DNA of 45,265 nucleotides from Bdellovibrio sp. 28-41-41 (GCA_002256935.1 NCGL01000032.1:1-45265); one strand, 5' to 3'; shown: positions 1-9,159, counted from the first letter of the stretch. A program made the numbers and translations. Notes: generated from the letters alone by a model not told the origin.

Positions 1-546
1 TGTGTTCTCTGGAACTGCAGTTGCGATGGAAGAGTGAGTTTTTTCAAAATCAGCACCCGATGTGTCAATTTTAACAGTGTTTTCAAACTTATTAACTTCC
101 TCTGCATTTTTGTCATCATCTTTGATGATTTTAAATCCAGTAGAATTCATATGTTTGTCTTTCAATGATTCATCAAAATCAAAAACTTGTCCTGAAAAAC
201 CGGAAACAATGAATTCTGTTTTTTGTTCTGTAGGTAACGGTGGCGGTGTTAAGGCAGATTGGGTTTCATTGAACTCAACAACTTCGAAATCTTGAGTTTC
301 GCCACGCGCGCGTTTTGTGAACAGATCTTGCCACGCGGGCATAGATTGATCTTCGGTCCAAGGGTGGGTCATCCACTCGCGAATTTCATTGGCTTGGCTG
401 ACTTGTTTCCATTGAACAATTCCAGGATACCAGCAGAACCAGTTCTGTAGGTCACCAGCTTGCTTTAGCTTATTCACCATTTCTAACCGAGTTAGGTTAA
501 AAAAGGTTCCCTTTGATTCGATATGGACTAAATGATACTTGGCCAT
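1..546 (-). CDS. Unknown protein, N-terminal part (runs off left edge)
   Basis: An open frame on the minus strand starts with ATG at 546-544 and stays open for 182 codons to the window edge, so the C-terminus is missing. The protein begins MAKYHLVHIESKGTFFNL. An aromatic segment around residues 37-47 (NWFCWYPGIVQW) recalls the tryptophan-rich GYF/DUF4339-like modules that sit at the front of some bacterial signalling proteins. From about residue 95 it becomes a polar, acidic, proline-containing linker. A purine-rich AAAGGGAAAT precedes the start. The gene diverges from apt. The function is unknown; in Bdellovibrio such N-termini can precede PilZ-type domains, but no such domain is visible here. 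Confidence 0.7.
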   Translation of the reverse strand, partial: MAKYHLVHIESKGTFFNLTRLEMVNKLKQAGDLQNWFCWYPGIVQWKQVSQANEIREWMTHPWTEDQSMPAWQDLFTKRARGETQDFEVVEFNETQSALTPPPLPTEQKTEFIVSGFSGQVFDFDESLKDKHMNSTGFKIIKDDDKNAEEVNKFENTVKIDTSGADFEKTHSSIATAVPENT

Positions 547-641
547 AATTTCCCTTTTGTTTCTATACTTTGAATGTATCGGACGGTAGTAAAATGACTT
601 AAATGTCTGAGCGTTTTCTTTGACAAGAGTCTTGAACTTCA

Positions 642-666
642 GACCAAAGTCCTATAGACCTTGGTC
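642..666 (+). repeat. Inverted repeat abutting the apt start codon
   Basis: GACCAA-a-GTC, loop CTATA, GAC-c-TTGGTC: nine base pairs with one internal mismatch. The repeat ends one base before the ATG of apt at 668. It occupies the place where a ribosome-binding site would be, and no Shine-Dalgarno sequence is visible. It could be an operator or a translation-blocking hairpin. Confidence 0.5.
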
Positions 667-667
667 C

Positions 668-1165
668 ATGGATTTAAATCAACTTATCAGAACCGTTCCG
701 GACTTCCCAACGCCTGGCGTGTATTTTAAAGATATCGCTCCCTTGCTAGCCGATAGTCGAGCTCTGCAATACACTGTGGATTCTTTAGTGGAAAAAATTG
801 ATCTCAAAAATATGGATGCGTTTGTTGGTTTAGAATCCCGCGGATTTATTTTCGCAAGTATGATGGCCGCAAAAGCCAACAAAGGATTTATCCCATTTCG
901 TAAAAAAGGTAAATTGCCCCCGCCGATTATCGCAGAATCTTACAATTTAGAATATGGTTCAGCGACATTGGAAGCGCAATCGGGCAAAGGCCGTGTCGTT
1001 ATAGTTGATGACGTGCTTGCCACCGGTGGAACCTTGGATGCTAGCATCAAGCTGGCGACAAAATGCGGATACTCGGTTGAAGATGTTATCGTCTTGATCG
1101 ATCTTACATTCCTAAATCAATTTCGTTTTAAAAATAATAAAATCAAATCATTAATCGCCTACTAA
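668..1165 (+). CDS. apt: Adenine phosphoribosyltransferase
   Basis: This enzyme converts adenine plus PRPP to AMP and pyrophosphate in cytoplasmic purine salvage. It has 165 residues, slightly shorter than the 170-183 usual for the family. The family signature PDFPTPGVYFKDI near the N-terminus, LESRGFIF in the middle and the PRPP-binding loop VVIVDDVLATGGT near residues 112-124 are all present. The ATG at 668 was chosen because homologous sequence starts there. A TTG at 620 would add 16 residues unlike the family and would put the inverted repeat at 642-666 inside the gene. No Shine-Dalgarno sequence is evident. The next gene is 236 bp away, so apt is probably monocistronic. Confidence 0.93.
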   Translation: MDLNQLIRTVPDFPTPGVYFKDIAPLLADSRALQYTVDSLVEKIDLKNMDAFVGLESRGFIFASMMAAKANKGFIPFRKKGKLPPPIIAESYNLEYGSATLEAQSGKGRVVIVDDVLATGGTLDASIKLATKCGYSVEDVIVLIDLTFLNQFRFKNNKIKSLIAY

Positions 1166-1362
1166 TATTGGGTTTTTTTGCCATCCAAATATCGGGAATT
1201 CAGTTTGTTTCAATTAAGTACGCTTTCTCATTTTGGATGACTCAGAAAAAGAACATTTCGGCTTTGTTGTCCCAAAAAATCACAAAATAATTCAAAGATA
1301 TCCTATAAATAATTTTGTCCAAGAACTGCTAATGACAGGCCTTTTAGCTTCCGATTGTTAGT

Positions 1363-1383
1363 TATCAGATCAAGTTTCTGATA
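1363..1383 (+). promoter_or_regulatory. Hairpin in the hpf leader
   Basis: Perfect 7-bp inverted repeat TATCAGA / TCTGATA with a 7-nt spacer, ending 8 nt before the strong ribosome-binding site AGGAGG of hpf. It may be a 5' UTR hairpin or an operator. The rest of the 236-bp gap (1166-1401) shows nothing I can assign apart from a TATAAA at 1304-1309 without a good -35. Confidence 0.4.
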
Positions 1384-1401
1384 GCTAATGTAGGAGGAAA
1401 A

Positions 1402-1773
1402 ATGAAGCTGAACTTCGACTTTAAACATCTGGATTATTCAAAAAGTTTAGAACTGTATGTCCAGGATTGTGTCGATAAAATTGCCCCGATGTTGTTGAAG
1501 CAGAACAGTGGAACTGTGTTCCTAAGCAAAACCAAAGGTCAATTTCACGTTGAAATAAACATACAAACGCCTCAGCGCTATTTTAAGTGCACGGCTAGCC
1601 ATTACGATGTCTATTCTGCTACGGATTTAGCCATTTCAAAGTTAGAATCGCAAATTCTAAAGGTTCGTAAAATAAACCAAAACCACAAGAAGGCAGAGCT
1701 TTCAAAGCACGGTAAACTGGAGCAATTAAACTCCCGTTTCGAGTATAAAACGAAATACCGCAAAGCTGCATAA
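1402..1773 (+). CDS. hpf: Ribosome hibernation promoting factor (HPF/RaiA family, short form)
   Basis: A 123-residue protein of the S30EA/HPF family. These bind the 30S decoding region of idle ribosomes and promote inactive 70S/100S states in starvation. The N-terminal half shows the beta strands of the fold (VHIEI-like block FHVEINIQT, then YFKCTA). The family's C-terminal helix is clear: DVYSATDLAISKLESQILKV followed by a basic RKINQNHKK segment. The tail of about 30 residues is basic and lacks the dimerisation domain of long HPF. The ATG follows TAGGAGGAAAA, an excellent ribosome-binding site. It sits alone between apt and metK with a hairpin in its leader. Confidence 0.88.
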   Translation: MKLNFDFKHLDYSKSLELYVQDCVDKIAPMLLKQNSGTVFLSKTKGQFHVEINIQTPQRYFKCTASHYDVYSATDLAISKLESQILKVRKINQNHKKAELSKHGKLEQLNSRFEYKTKYRKAA

Positions 1774-1796
1774 TTTACCTCTAACGAGGGAACCTT

Positions 1797-1849
1797 TTGA
1801 CCCCAATTTCGCATAGTGCTAGTTTGGCTTGTTTCATAGCAAGTCAAAC
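1797..1849 (+). promoter_or_regulatory. Predicted metK promoter overlapping a 10-bp inverted repeat
   Basis: TTGACC (1797-1802), a 17-bp spacer and TAGTTT (1820-1825) form a plausible sigma-70 promoter. An inverted repeat, GTTTGGCTTG (1822-1831) and CAAGTCAAAC (1840-1849) around TTTCATAG, overlaps the -10 and the expected start point. All ten positions pair if one G-T wobble is allowed. The position suits a repressor operator. If transcription starts further upstream it would instead be a leader hairpin. No known SAM riboswitch layout is recognisable. Confidence 0.45.
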
Positions 1850-1869
1850 CGTCAAAAAAGGGATCGAGA

Positions 1870-3030
1870 GTGAAAAATTATTTATTTACTAGTGAGTCTG
1901 TTTCTGAAGGTCATCCGGATAAGATGGCCGATCAAATTTCTGATGCCGTATTGGATTCAGTCCTGGCTCAGGATCCAAAAGCACGCGTAGCCTGCGAAAC
2001 TCTACTAACAACAGGTCTTGTTGTTGTAGCAGGTGAAGTCACAACAAAAGCCAACGTGAATATTACTCAAGTGGCTCGTGAAACAATAAAAAAAATTGGC
2101 TACGACCATTCTGATAAAGGTTTCGATTACAACACATGCGGCGTAATCGTATCGCTGGGTCAACAAAGCCCAGATATCAGCCAAGGTGTAAAAGAAACGG
2201 GAACGGATGAACAAGGCGCTGGTGACCAAGGTTTAATGTTTGGTTATGCAGTGAACGAAACTCCAGAGATGATGCCTCTATCCATCGCTATGTCTCATAA
2301 ACTAGTAAAAGAATTAGCTGACCTTCGTAAGAAAAACGTAGTGAGCTGGCTACGTCCCGATGCTAAATCGCAAGTGACTGTTCAGTACGAAAACGGCGTA
2401 GCGAAACGTATCGATACAGTCGTTATTTCTACTCAGCATGCAGAATCAGCAAGCCTTCCTGAAATCAAAGATTTCATTTTAAACCAACTGATCAAGAAAG
2501 TTATTCCAGGTCAGTGGATCGACAACAAAACTAAATTCCACATCAACCCAACTGGCCGTTTCGTAACGGGTGGCCCAATGGGCGATGCGGGTTTAACAGG
2601 TCGTAAAATCATCGTAGATACATACGGTGGTCACGGTGCTCACGGTGGTGGCGCATTTTCTGGTAAAGATCCTTCTAAAGTGGATCGTTCAGCAGCGTAT
2701 GCGTCTCGCCATATCGCTAAGAACTTGGTAGCTGCCGGATTAGCTAATCGTTGCTTGGTTCAAGTAGCTTACGCGATCGGTGTAGCAGAACCAGTTAGCA
2801 TCAACATCAATGATTTCGGTACAAGCGCGCTTGGATCAGAAAAATTAGAAAAAATCGTTCGTGAATGCTGGAGTTTAAAACCGGCTCACATCGTAAAAGA
2901 ATTTGATTTATTGAAACCAATTTATTCGGCAACTGCAGCCTACGGTCACTTCGGTCGTTCTGAAGAGTCGTTCACTTGGGAAAAACTAAACAAAGTTGAA
3001 CAGGTACAAAAGTTAGCGAAAAACGTATAG
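1870..3030 (+). CDS. metK: S-adenosylmethionine synthetase
   Basis: It makes S-adenosylmethionine from methionine and ATP, the cell's methyl donor. It is full length at 386 residues. Family motifs are intact: SEGHPDK at residues 13-19 (ATP and Mg), [12 protein letters not shown] at about 116-127, and the glycine-rich loop [18 protein letters not shown] at about 260-277 that forms the active-site P-loop-like segment. It starts with GTG after GGGATCGAGA; no better start is present. An inverted repeat and predicted promoter lie just upstream (1797-1849), so it is probably transcribed from its own promoter, with lepA remnants starting 50 bp downstream. Confidence 0.97.
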   Translation: MKNYLFTSESVSEGHPDKMADQISDAVLDSVLAQDPKARVACETLLTTGLVVVAGEVTTKANVNITQVARETIKKIGYDHSDKGFDYNTCGVIVSLGQQSPDISQGVKETGTDEQGAGDQGLMFGYAVNETPEMMPLSIAMSHKLVKELADLRKKNVVSWLRPDAKSQVTVQYENGVAKRIDTVVISTQHAESASLPEIKDFILNQLIKKVIPGQWIDNKTKFHINPTGRFVTGGPMGDAGLTGRKIIVDTYGGHGAHGGGAFSGKDPSKVDRSAAYASRHIAKNLVAAGLANRCLVQVAYAIGVAEPVSININDFGTSALGSEKLEKIVRECWSLKPAHIVKEFDLLKPIYSATAAYGHFGRSEESFTWEKLNKVEQVQKLAKNV

Positions 3031-3080
3031 TCGTTAGGGCAGCGTAGTAAACATTCCTATAGAAAGTAGTGCGGACATAG

Positions 3081-4752
3081 ATGGATCCAAAATTCATAAG
3101 AAACTTTTCAATTATTGCCCATATCGATCACGGGAAATCGACGTTAGCCGATGCTCTGTTGAACGCACAAACTGTATGTTTGGATTTCAAATCTAAAGAC
3201 GGCAACAATTATCAAATTAATCTGATCGATACACCGGGACACGTGGATTTTAGTTACGAAGTGTCTCGGTCATTAGCGGCCTGTGAAGGCGCGATCTTGG
3301 TTGTTGATGCCGCTCAAGGTGTGGAAGCACAAACATTAGCGAACGTGTACTTAGCGATTAATAATAATCTTGAAATCATTCCCGTACTGAACAAAATCGA
3401 TTTGCCGTCAGCTGATCCTGAAGGCGTGAAAAAACAAATCGAAGATACAGTGGGACTAGATTGTTCTGAAATCATCCATGCGTCGGCTAAAGAACGCATC
3501 GGTGTCACTGAAATTCTAGAAGCTATTGTTGCCAAAGTTCCGCCGCCAAAGGCAGATCGTACGTTGCCTTTGCGTGCATTGATATTTGATTCGTGGTTTG
3601 ACGTGTACCAAGGCGTGGTCGTTTTAGTTCGCGCGATGGATGGTACAGTTAAAGTCGGCGATCGTATTCGATTCATGGCGACGGATAAAAACTATGAAGT
3701 TCTGCGTATGGGTAAATTTGCTCCGTTTCCAGTGGGTGTTAATCAACTGGACGCTGGCGAAGTGGGTTTTATTATTTGCGGTATCAAGGACATTCGCGAT
3801 GTAAAAGTCGGCGACACGATGACGTCATTAAAACATGGCGCTACGGAAGCCTTGCCCGGTTTTCAGCGTATCAAGCCCATGGTATTTGCTGGTATTTTCC
3901 CGATCGATGCGACTGATTATGAGAATTTAAAAGTCGCACTTGATAAGTTAGCCTTGAATGATTCCAGCTTAACCTTCGAAGTAGAAAAATCAGCGGCACT
4001 AGGTTTTGGTTACCGTTGCGGTTTCCTGGGTTTATTGCATATGGAAATCGTTCAAGAACGTTTAGAGCGCGAGTTTAATTTAAATCTAATCACAACAGCG
4101 CCAACGGTCGTTTATCGCGTCCATTATACAAATGGCGAGATGAAGGAACTGAATGGAAGAGCCTTATGTAAAGGTGACGATCCATACGCCCACAGAATAT
4201 ATCGGCAGCATTTTAAAACTGTGTGAAGACAAACGTGGTCACCAAATTAAAATGGACTACGTAAATGCAACTAAAGTTATCATTGAATACCGTCTGCCAA
4301 TGAATGAAATGGTAATGGATTTCTATGATCGTTTAAAATCGATTTCAAAAGGCTATGCCTCGTTAGAGTATGAATTAATGGATTTTGAAGAAGCCGACTT
4401 AGTTAAATTAGATGTTCTAATTAACGGCGAGCCTATCGATGCACTGAGCTTGATTGTTCATAGATCAAAAAGTTTGAACCGTGGTCGTTCACTAGTGGCT
4501 AAAATGCGTGAATTGATTCCACGTCAGCAGTACCAAGTCGCTATTCAGGCAGCTATCGGAGCGAAAATCGTGGCGCGTGAAACACTTTCTGCAATTCGTA
4601 AAGACGTAACGGCAAAATGTTATGGTGGCGATATTTCTCGTAAACGTAAGTTATTAGAGAAGCAAAAAGAAGGTAAGAAGCGTATGAAACAAGTGGGACA
4701 TGTTGAAGTCCCACAGGAAGCCTTCTTAGCTATTTTGAAAGTGGAAGACTAA
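3081..4752 (+). pseudogene. lepA: Elongation factor 4 (LepA), damaged by two deletions
   Basis: LepA is a ribosome-bound GTPase. Two frames together cover the family almost end to end: 3081-4226 (G domain, domain II, EF-G-III-like region) and 4153-4752 (EF-G C domain and LepA C-terminal domain ending [18 protein letters not shown]). Two defects are visible. First, after [17 protein letters not shown] the sequence jumps to NAQTVCLDF. About 30 residues are missing in frame, including switch I with the invariant ERERGITIKAQ segment and its Mg-coordinating threonine. Second, near 4150 (after GEMKEL) about 15-20 residues are missing and the frame changes, giving an early stop at 4226. [14 protein letters not shown] and the rest of the sequence are well kept, so the damage looks recent. 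ATG 4153 has AAGGA five bases upstream, so the C-terminal part could be translated separately. An assembly error is the main alternative. Confidence 0.85.
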
Positions 4753-4897
4753 GCCGGCTCCACCCGTGAGCCCGAATAAAGGGCAAATTCTCATTTTCTA
4801 AAACATTTCTTAGTTTTGACTTCGCGTTATATCGGGACAAACCCTTGGTCTTGTTCCTACAATAGTGAAGTTTAACTACCATGTGGGGACTTTGCTA

Positions 4898-5686
4898 ATG
4901 AGTGAATCTAAGCCGAAAATGACTGACGGGGCTTCGCCGTATAATGTGTTTGCGAAAACATTTTGGACCGAAGGGTGGGGATCTATCATCACGGCGGTTA
5001 TGATTGCCTTGTTCATTCGTTGGGCATTTTTTGAAGCCTACGTCATTCCTTCTGGCAGTATGTTGCCTTCACTTTTGATTCACGATCATATCTTTGTAAA
5101 TAAATTCGTCTACGGTCTGCGCGTTCCTTTCAGTGAAAAATGGCTAGTGGAATTTAATCCCATCGTTACTGGCGATGTGATCGTTTTTAAATATCCCGAA
5201 GACATGAGTACCTTTTACATCAAGCGTGTGATTGGTTTGCCTGGTGATAAAATCGAATACGACAATGGCGTTCTTTACGTGAACGATAAAGTGATCGAAA
5301 AAAACGTTCCTATATCTGAAGAAGATTGGAATTGGTTAACTGACCGCGATTTTCAAGAGGGTCACGTCGGTTTGGGCGGTTCTGATCAGTTTGCGCATTT
5401 TACTGAATCGTTGTTTGATAAAAAGCATACGATCATCATGCAGAAAAATCGTATCTACGATAATAAATTTGGTCCTGTTACCGTTCCTAAAGAACACTTA
5501 TTTGTAATGGGTGATAATCGTGATAATTCCCGTGATTCTCGTTATTGGGGTTTCTTGCCTAAAGAAAATATTCTTGGTCGCGCGATGTTTGTTTGGTTAA
5601 GCTGCGGGGAAACTCTGCCTCGTCTGCCATTCCTGTGTGATCCCACTACGATCCGCTGGAAACGTTTCTACCACCAAGTGAACTAG
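4898..5686 (+). CDS. lepB: Signal peptidase I, first of three tandem paralogues
   Basis: It cleaves Sec signal peptides at the outer face of the inner membrane. It has 262 residues. One N-terminal membrane segment lies at about 28-47, followed by the catalytic Ser54 in PSGSMLPSLL and the catalytic Lys109 in FYIKRVIGLPGDK. The C-terminal box VMGDNRDNSRDSRYWG is intact. ATG 4898 was chosen over a GTG at 4865 because GGGGAC precedes it by a suitable distance. Three base pairs separate it from the second copy. All three copies keep the Ser/Lys dyad, so all are probably active. Confidence 0.93.
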   Translation: MSESKPKMTDGASPYNVFAKTFWTEGWGSIITAVMIALFIRWAFFEAYVIPSGSMLPSLLIHDHIFVNKFVYGLRVPFSEKWLVEFNPIVTGDVIVFKYPEDMSTFYIKRVIGLPGDKIEYDNGVLYVNDKVIEKNVPISEEDWNWLTDRDFQEGHVGLGGSDQFAHFTESLFDKKHTIIMQKNRIYDNKFGPVTVPKEHLFVMGDNRDNSRDSRYWGFLPKENILGRAMFVWLSCGETLPRLPFLCDPTTIRWKRFYHQVN

Positions 5687-5689
5687 TCT

Positions 5690-6358
5690 ATGTCTAAGAA
5701 GGGAACCTGGAAACAAGCGCTGGTTACATTTTTTAGTCCGCTTGTTTTAATTTTAGGTTTACGTTGGGCTATCGTTGAACCCTTCGTGATTCCTTCGGAA
5801 AGCATGGTTCCTAATCTGTTAGTTCATGATCATATCCTTGTAAAAAAATTCTCGTTTGGTTTGAAAGTTCCCTTTACTGACACGTGGCTCGTTCGTTGGG
5901 GTAAGCCTCAACATGATGACATCATTGTTTTTAAATATCCCGATAATCCCAACGTTTATTTTGTGAAACGCCTGATTGGTTTACCTGGAGATAAAATTTC
6001 TGTGAATAACGGTCGCATCACTCGTAACGGGCAGCTTTTGAAATATGAAACTTTGGCGGACAGTGAGTATTCCTTCAAAGAATCCAGACCGGATCATCCC
6101 GGTCACCCGGTGATTATTCATTCGCAACCTGCCGACGGTGCCGATATGAATTTTGATGTGCCTGAAGCTAAGTATTTTATGATGGGTGACAATCGCGATA
6201 ACTCTAGCGATTCTAGAGTTTGGGGTTATGTTCCCGAACAAAACCTGGTCGGCAAAGCGTGGATGATTTGGCTGGCCTGCGAGGAAACTCTTGAAGATGC
6301 CCGATTTATTTGTGATCCTTTAAAGATGAGATGGAAACGGATCTTTAACTTTTTATGA
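5690..6358 (+). CDS. lepB: Signal peptidase I, second tandem paralogue
   Basis: A 222-residue signal peptidase with a membrane segment at about residues 10-27, catalytic Ser38 in PSESMVPNLL, Lys93 in VKRLIGLPGDK and the box MMGDNRDNSSDSRVWGYVP. It is more like the first copy than the third: both share the HDHI-V-KF stretch after the serine and the VWGY/YWGF ending followed by a cysteine-containing C-terminus (CEETL / CGETL and a final CDP..RWKR). The start lies 3 bp after the stop of the first copy and its end overlaps the third copy by four bases (ATGA), so the three are translationally coupled. Confidence 0.93.
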   Translation: MSKKGTWKQALVTFFSPLVLILGLRWAIVEPFVIPSESMVPNLLVHDHILVKKFSFGLKVPFTDTWLVRWGKPQHDDIIVFKYPDNPNVYFVKRLIGLPGDKISVNNGRITRNGQLLKYETLADSEYSFKESRPDHPGHPVIIHSQPADGADMNFDVPEAKYFMMGDNRDNSSDSRVWGYVPEQNLVGKAWMIWLACEETLEDARFICDPLKMRWKRIFNFL

Positions 6359-7020
6359 CCGTTAGAACAACCTCCCAGTATTTGACTCTAATCAGTCTGT
6401 CGGTGGCGTTTGCCCTTTTTTTAAAGTGGTCTTTGGTTTCTGTTTATCGAATCCCGTCTAAATCCATGTCTCCCACTCTTGTGCCCGGGGATTTTGTTTT
6501 GGTGAACAAAGCCGCGTACGGTTTTAAGTTTACTCCCGTGTCAGAGCCTATAGGGGCCTCTTCCCCAGCTTTGGGTGATATTGTATTGTTAAAACTGAAT
6601 GAAACCTCAGGCACCTACTATATCAAACGTGTTCTTGGCCGCCCGAAAGATGTTGTTGAAATCAAAAATGGACTGCTGCTTATTAACGGGCAGGCATTGC
6701 GGACAGAAAAGCACCCGGATCAATTCGATGCGACGGCCCTTTTTGAAGTATTCACTGAGTTTTCGGAAGGCCACCAGTGGTCGACCTTACGAAGTCAGGA
6801 TTATTCCAAGAAAAACTATGGTCCATTGACGATTCCCGAAGGCCAATATTTCGTTTTAGGCGATAACCGAGATTCCACCGAAGACTCGCGTCAGTGGGGA
6901 ACCATCAAAGCCAGCTTAATTAAAGGGCGTGTCAGCCTAATCGCATTGTCAGTGAATTGGCAGGACTCCGAAGGCCAAGGCCAAATGAAATGGGATCGCT
7001 TGCTCAGTGTGCCCAAATAG
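6355..7020 (+). CDS. lepB: Signal peptidase I, third tandem paralogue
   Basis: A 221-residue signal peptidase with an N-terminal membrane segment at about residues 9-25. Catalytic Ser37 is in PSKSMSPTLVPGD, Lys91 in YYIKRVLGRP, and the box VLGDNRDSTEDSRQWG is present. It is the most divergent of the three: the loop before the lysine is longer and the C-terminal cysteines of the other two copies are absent. This may mean a different substrate preference. It starts in an ATGA overlap with the second copy. The next gene, pyrB, starts 118 bp later and probably has its own promoter. Confidence 0.92.
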   Translation: MTVRTTSQYLTLISLSVAFALFLKWSLVSVYRIPSKSMSPTLVPGDFVLVNKAAYGFKFTPVSEPIGASSPALGDIVLLKLNETSGTYYIKRVLGRPKDVVEIKNGLLLINGQALRTEKHPDQFDATALFEVFTEFSEGHQWSTLRSQDYSKKNYGPLTIPEGQYFVLGDNRDSTEDSRQWGTIKASLIKGRVSLIALSVNWQDSEGQGQMKWDRLLSVPK

Positions 7021-7138
7021 TTTGACCATTGGTTTTGCCAACAAAAAACACCGAGTTTTAACTCTTTTTAGTATAGATTTGTGTTAACGCTAGAAAGTCT
7101 TTTGACAGGTATGAGGCGAGCAAGTTAATTTTTTCAAG

Positions 7139-8017
7139 ATGTCTGTCGTTTCGCTCTCTGAACTCACTCTCCAGCAAGTCGAGTCTGTTTTTATAAACTC
7201 CGACTTCTTTAAAACAAAAAATGTTAATCCACTGCTTTCTGAAACCATCGTAGCCAATATTTTCTTTGAAGCCAGCACGCGAACGCGTATGAGTTTTGAA
7301 ATGGCCACCATGCGATTGGGCGCAAAATCGATTTTGTTCAGCGGCAAGATGGGCACAAGTCTAGAGAAAGATGAATCCTACCTTGATACTTTATTAAACA
7401 TCGCTGCGATGAAACCAAATATGATGGTCATCCGCTGCGGTGACGAAGTGGATTTACGTGCATTGAGAAAACAAATTGATGTTCCAATCATTAACGCTGG
7501 ATGGGGCGCTCAAGGCCATCCATCACAAGCATTGTTAGATATTGCTACATTAAGATCCAAAGGCAAACACATGGAAAAAGAGCGTGTTCTGTTTGTCGGC
7601 GATATCAAGCACTCGCGAGTCGTATCGTCGCACTTGGAACTCGCTTCGATTATGAAATACGAAGTGGCTTTTTGTGGACCCGCAGCCTACATGCCTGCGA
7701 ATGCCAAAGTGCCAGTGTTTTCTACATTGAAAGAAGGAATGGCTTGGGCGACGACGGTAATCTTTTTACGATTTCAAAAAGAACGTCATCAGGCCGGCGG
7801 TGAGTCTGTGAAAACAGAATCGTTTCAACTGAACACAGAAACTTTAAAATATTTGAAAAGTGATAGTTTATTTTTGCATCCGGGCCCGGTAAACTGGGGC
7901 GTCGAGATGACAGAGGGTGTTTTGAAAGATCCTCGCTGCATGATTTTAGATCAAGTGAATCACGGAGTTTATATACGCATGGCTCTGATTTATATGGTGT
8001 CAAAGGGTGAACTATGA
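7139..8017 (+). CDS. pyrB: Aspartate carbamoyltransferase catalytic chain
   Basis: It joins carbamoyl phosphate and aspartate in the committed step of pyrimidine synthesis. It has 292 residues, against about 300-310 in the family. Carbamoyl-phosphate binding residues are in FFEASTRTRMSFE (residues 41-53). HPSQALLD, GDIKHSRV and the aspartate-loop region HPGPVNWGVEM near the C-terminus are all intact. No pyrI regulatory chain is nearby. The ribosome-binding site is weak. It overlaps carA by four bases (ATGA), so the product carbamoyl phosphate is made by a coupled neighbour. Confidence 0.94.
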   Translation: MSVVSLSELTLQQVESVFINSDFFKTKNVNPLLSETIVANIFFEASTRTRMSFEMATMRLGAKSILFSGKMGTSLEKDESYLDTLLNIAAMKPNMMVIRCGDEVDLRALRKQIDVPIINAGWGAQGHPSQALLDIATLRSKGKHMEKERVLFVGDIKHSRVVSSHLELASIMKYEVAFCGPAAYMPANAKVPVFSTLKEGMAWATTVIFLRFQKERHQAGGESVKTESFQLNTETLKYLKSDSLFLHPGPVNWGVEMTEGVLKDPRCMILDQVNHGVYIRMALIYMVSKGEL

Positions 8018-9114
8018 CCAAGGGATTTTTAGTTTTAGAAACCGGTGAATGCTATGAAGGGAATATTTTAAATTCCTCAAGCGGCACTGTCGATTTCGAA
8101 CGAGCCGGGGAAGTCGTGTTCAACACGTCTAACACGGGTTACGAAGAAATCGCGACCGATCCTTCGTATTTTTCCCAGATCATCGTGATGACGGCGCCTC
8201 AACAAGGCAATTACGGCATCTCGAAAGATTTCTGGGAATCTAAAGACATTCATATCCAAGGCTTCATCGCTTTAGAAATTCAGCAAAGCCCGCGCGAACA
8301 TTCATGGGTGAATCAGCTGATCAAATACAAAGTTCCGATGTTAAGCGGCCTAGATACACGCGATTTAACAATGCGTCTGCGCGGCGGCGGTACTCCATGG
8401 GGTGCCATCGTTGTTGCCGAGAATGCAGCAATGGCAAAAACCAAAGCTGAAAAATTAATTCAAGCTAAACGCGGTATCGATAAAGACTGGGTGTACGCCG
8501 TTAGCGCCAAAAATAACGAAGTCATCAAAGGTGAAAACGCATCTGGCCCACGCGTCGCCATTATAGATCTGGGTACAAAGCAAAACATCGTTCGCCTTGC
8601 CCTAAGGTATTCCGGCGAGATCAAACTATTCAATAGTCGCGCGACACCCGTTGAAATCAATGCCTACAATCCGCAAGCCATCTTGCTCACAAACGGACCG
8701 GGCGATCCTGCGGATGTAAAAGTTGCGGCAGAAACGACTCGCAGTTTTATTGGAAAGCGACCTATTTACGGTATTTGCATGGGTCATCAAATTCTGTGTC
8801 TAGCTTTAGGTGCAAAGACCTATAAACTGAAATTCGGCCATCGTGGCAGCAATCATCCCATCAAGGATGAAGTTATCAATCGGATCTATGTATCTAGCCA
8901 AAATCACGGCTATGCGGTTGATCCCAAGACATTACCAGCGGATGTTAAGATCACTCATACAAATTTGAATGATCAGAGCGTGGCGGGTATTTATTCGAAA
9001 GAAAAAAATATTTTAGGAATACAGTACCACCCGGAAGCGTGCCCGGGACCGCATGAAGCTCAAGGTCTGTTTGGTTTCTTTTTTGACGAGATGGTGGCAA
9101 ATTACAAATTTTAG
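8014..9114 (+). CDS. carA: Carbamoyl-phosphate synthase small (glutaminase) chain
   Basis: A class I glutamine amidotransferase that releases ammonia from glutamine and passes it to CarB. It has 366 residues. The N-terminal CPSase_sm_chain domain (residues 1-130) starts FLVLETGECYEG. The glutaminase domain follows, with the nucleophile in GICMGHQILCL and the catalytic His-Glu in QYHPEACPGPHEA. The start overlaps the stop of pyrB, and the C-terminus FFFDEMVANYKF is complete. Its partner carB is separated from it by one unknown gene rather than lying next to it. Confidence 0.95.
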   Translation: MTKGFLVLETGECYEGNILNSSSGTVDFERAGEVVFNTSNTGYEEIATDPSYFSQIIVMTAPQQGNYGISKDFWESKDIHIQGFIALEIQQSPREHSWVNQLIKYKVPMLSGLDTRDLTMRLRGGGTPWGAIVVAENAAMAKTKAEKLIQAKRGIDKDWVYAVSAKNNEVIKGENASGPRVAIIDLGTKQNIVRLALRYSGEIKLFNSRATPVEINAYNPQAILLTNGPGDPADVKVAAETTRSFIGKRPIYGICMGHQILCLALGAKTYKLKFGHRGSNHPIKDEVINRIYVSSQNHGYAVDPKTLPADVKITHTNLNDQSVAGIYSKEKNILGIQYHPEACPGPHEAQGLFGFFFDEMVANYKF

Positions 9115-9159
9115 GCTAAGTTTGAAGTTAGAGCGTAGGCTAGAAATAAGAGGTATTTT

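Noticed and set aside
1774..1869. SAM riboswitch before metK
   Set aside because: Only one hairpin is present in under 100 nt; the multi-stem cores of known SAM riboswitches cannot be traced.
4130..4240. Programmed frameshift joining the two lepA frames
   Set aside because: About 15-20 residues conserved in the family are absent between the frames, so a shift alone would not restore LepA.
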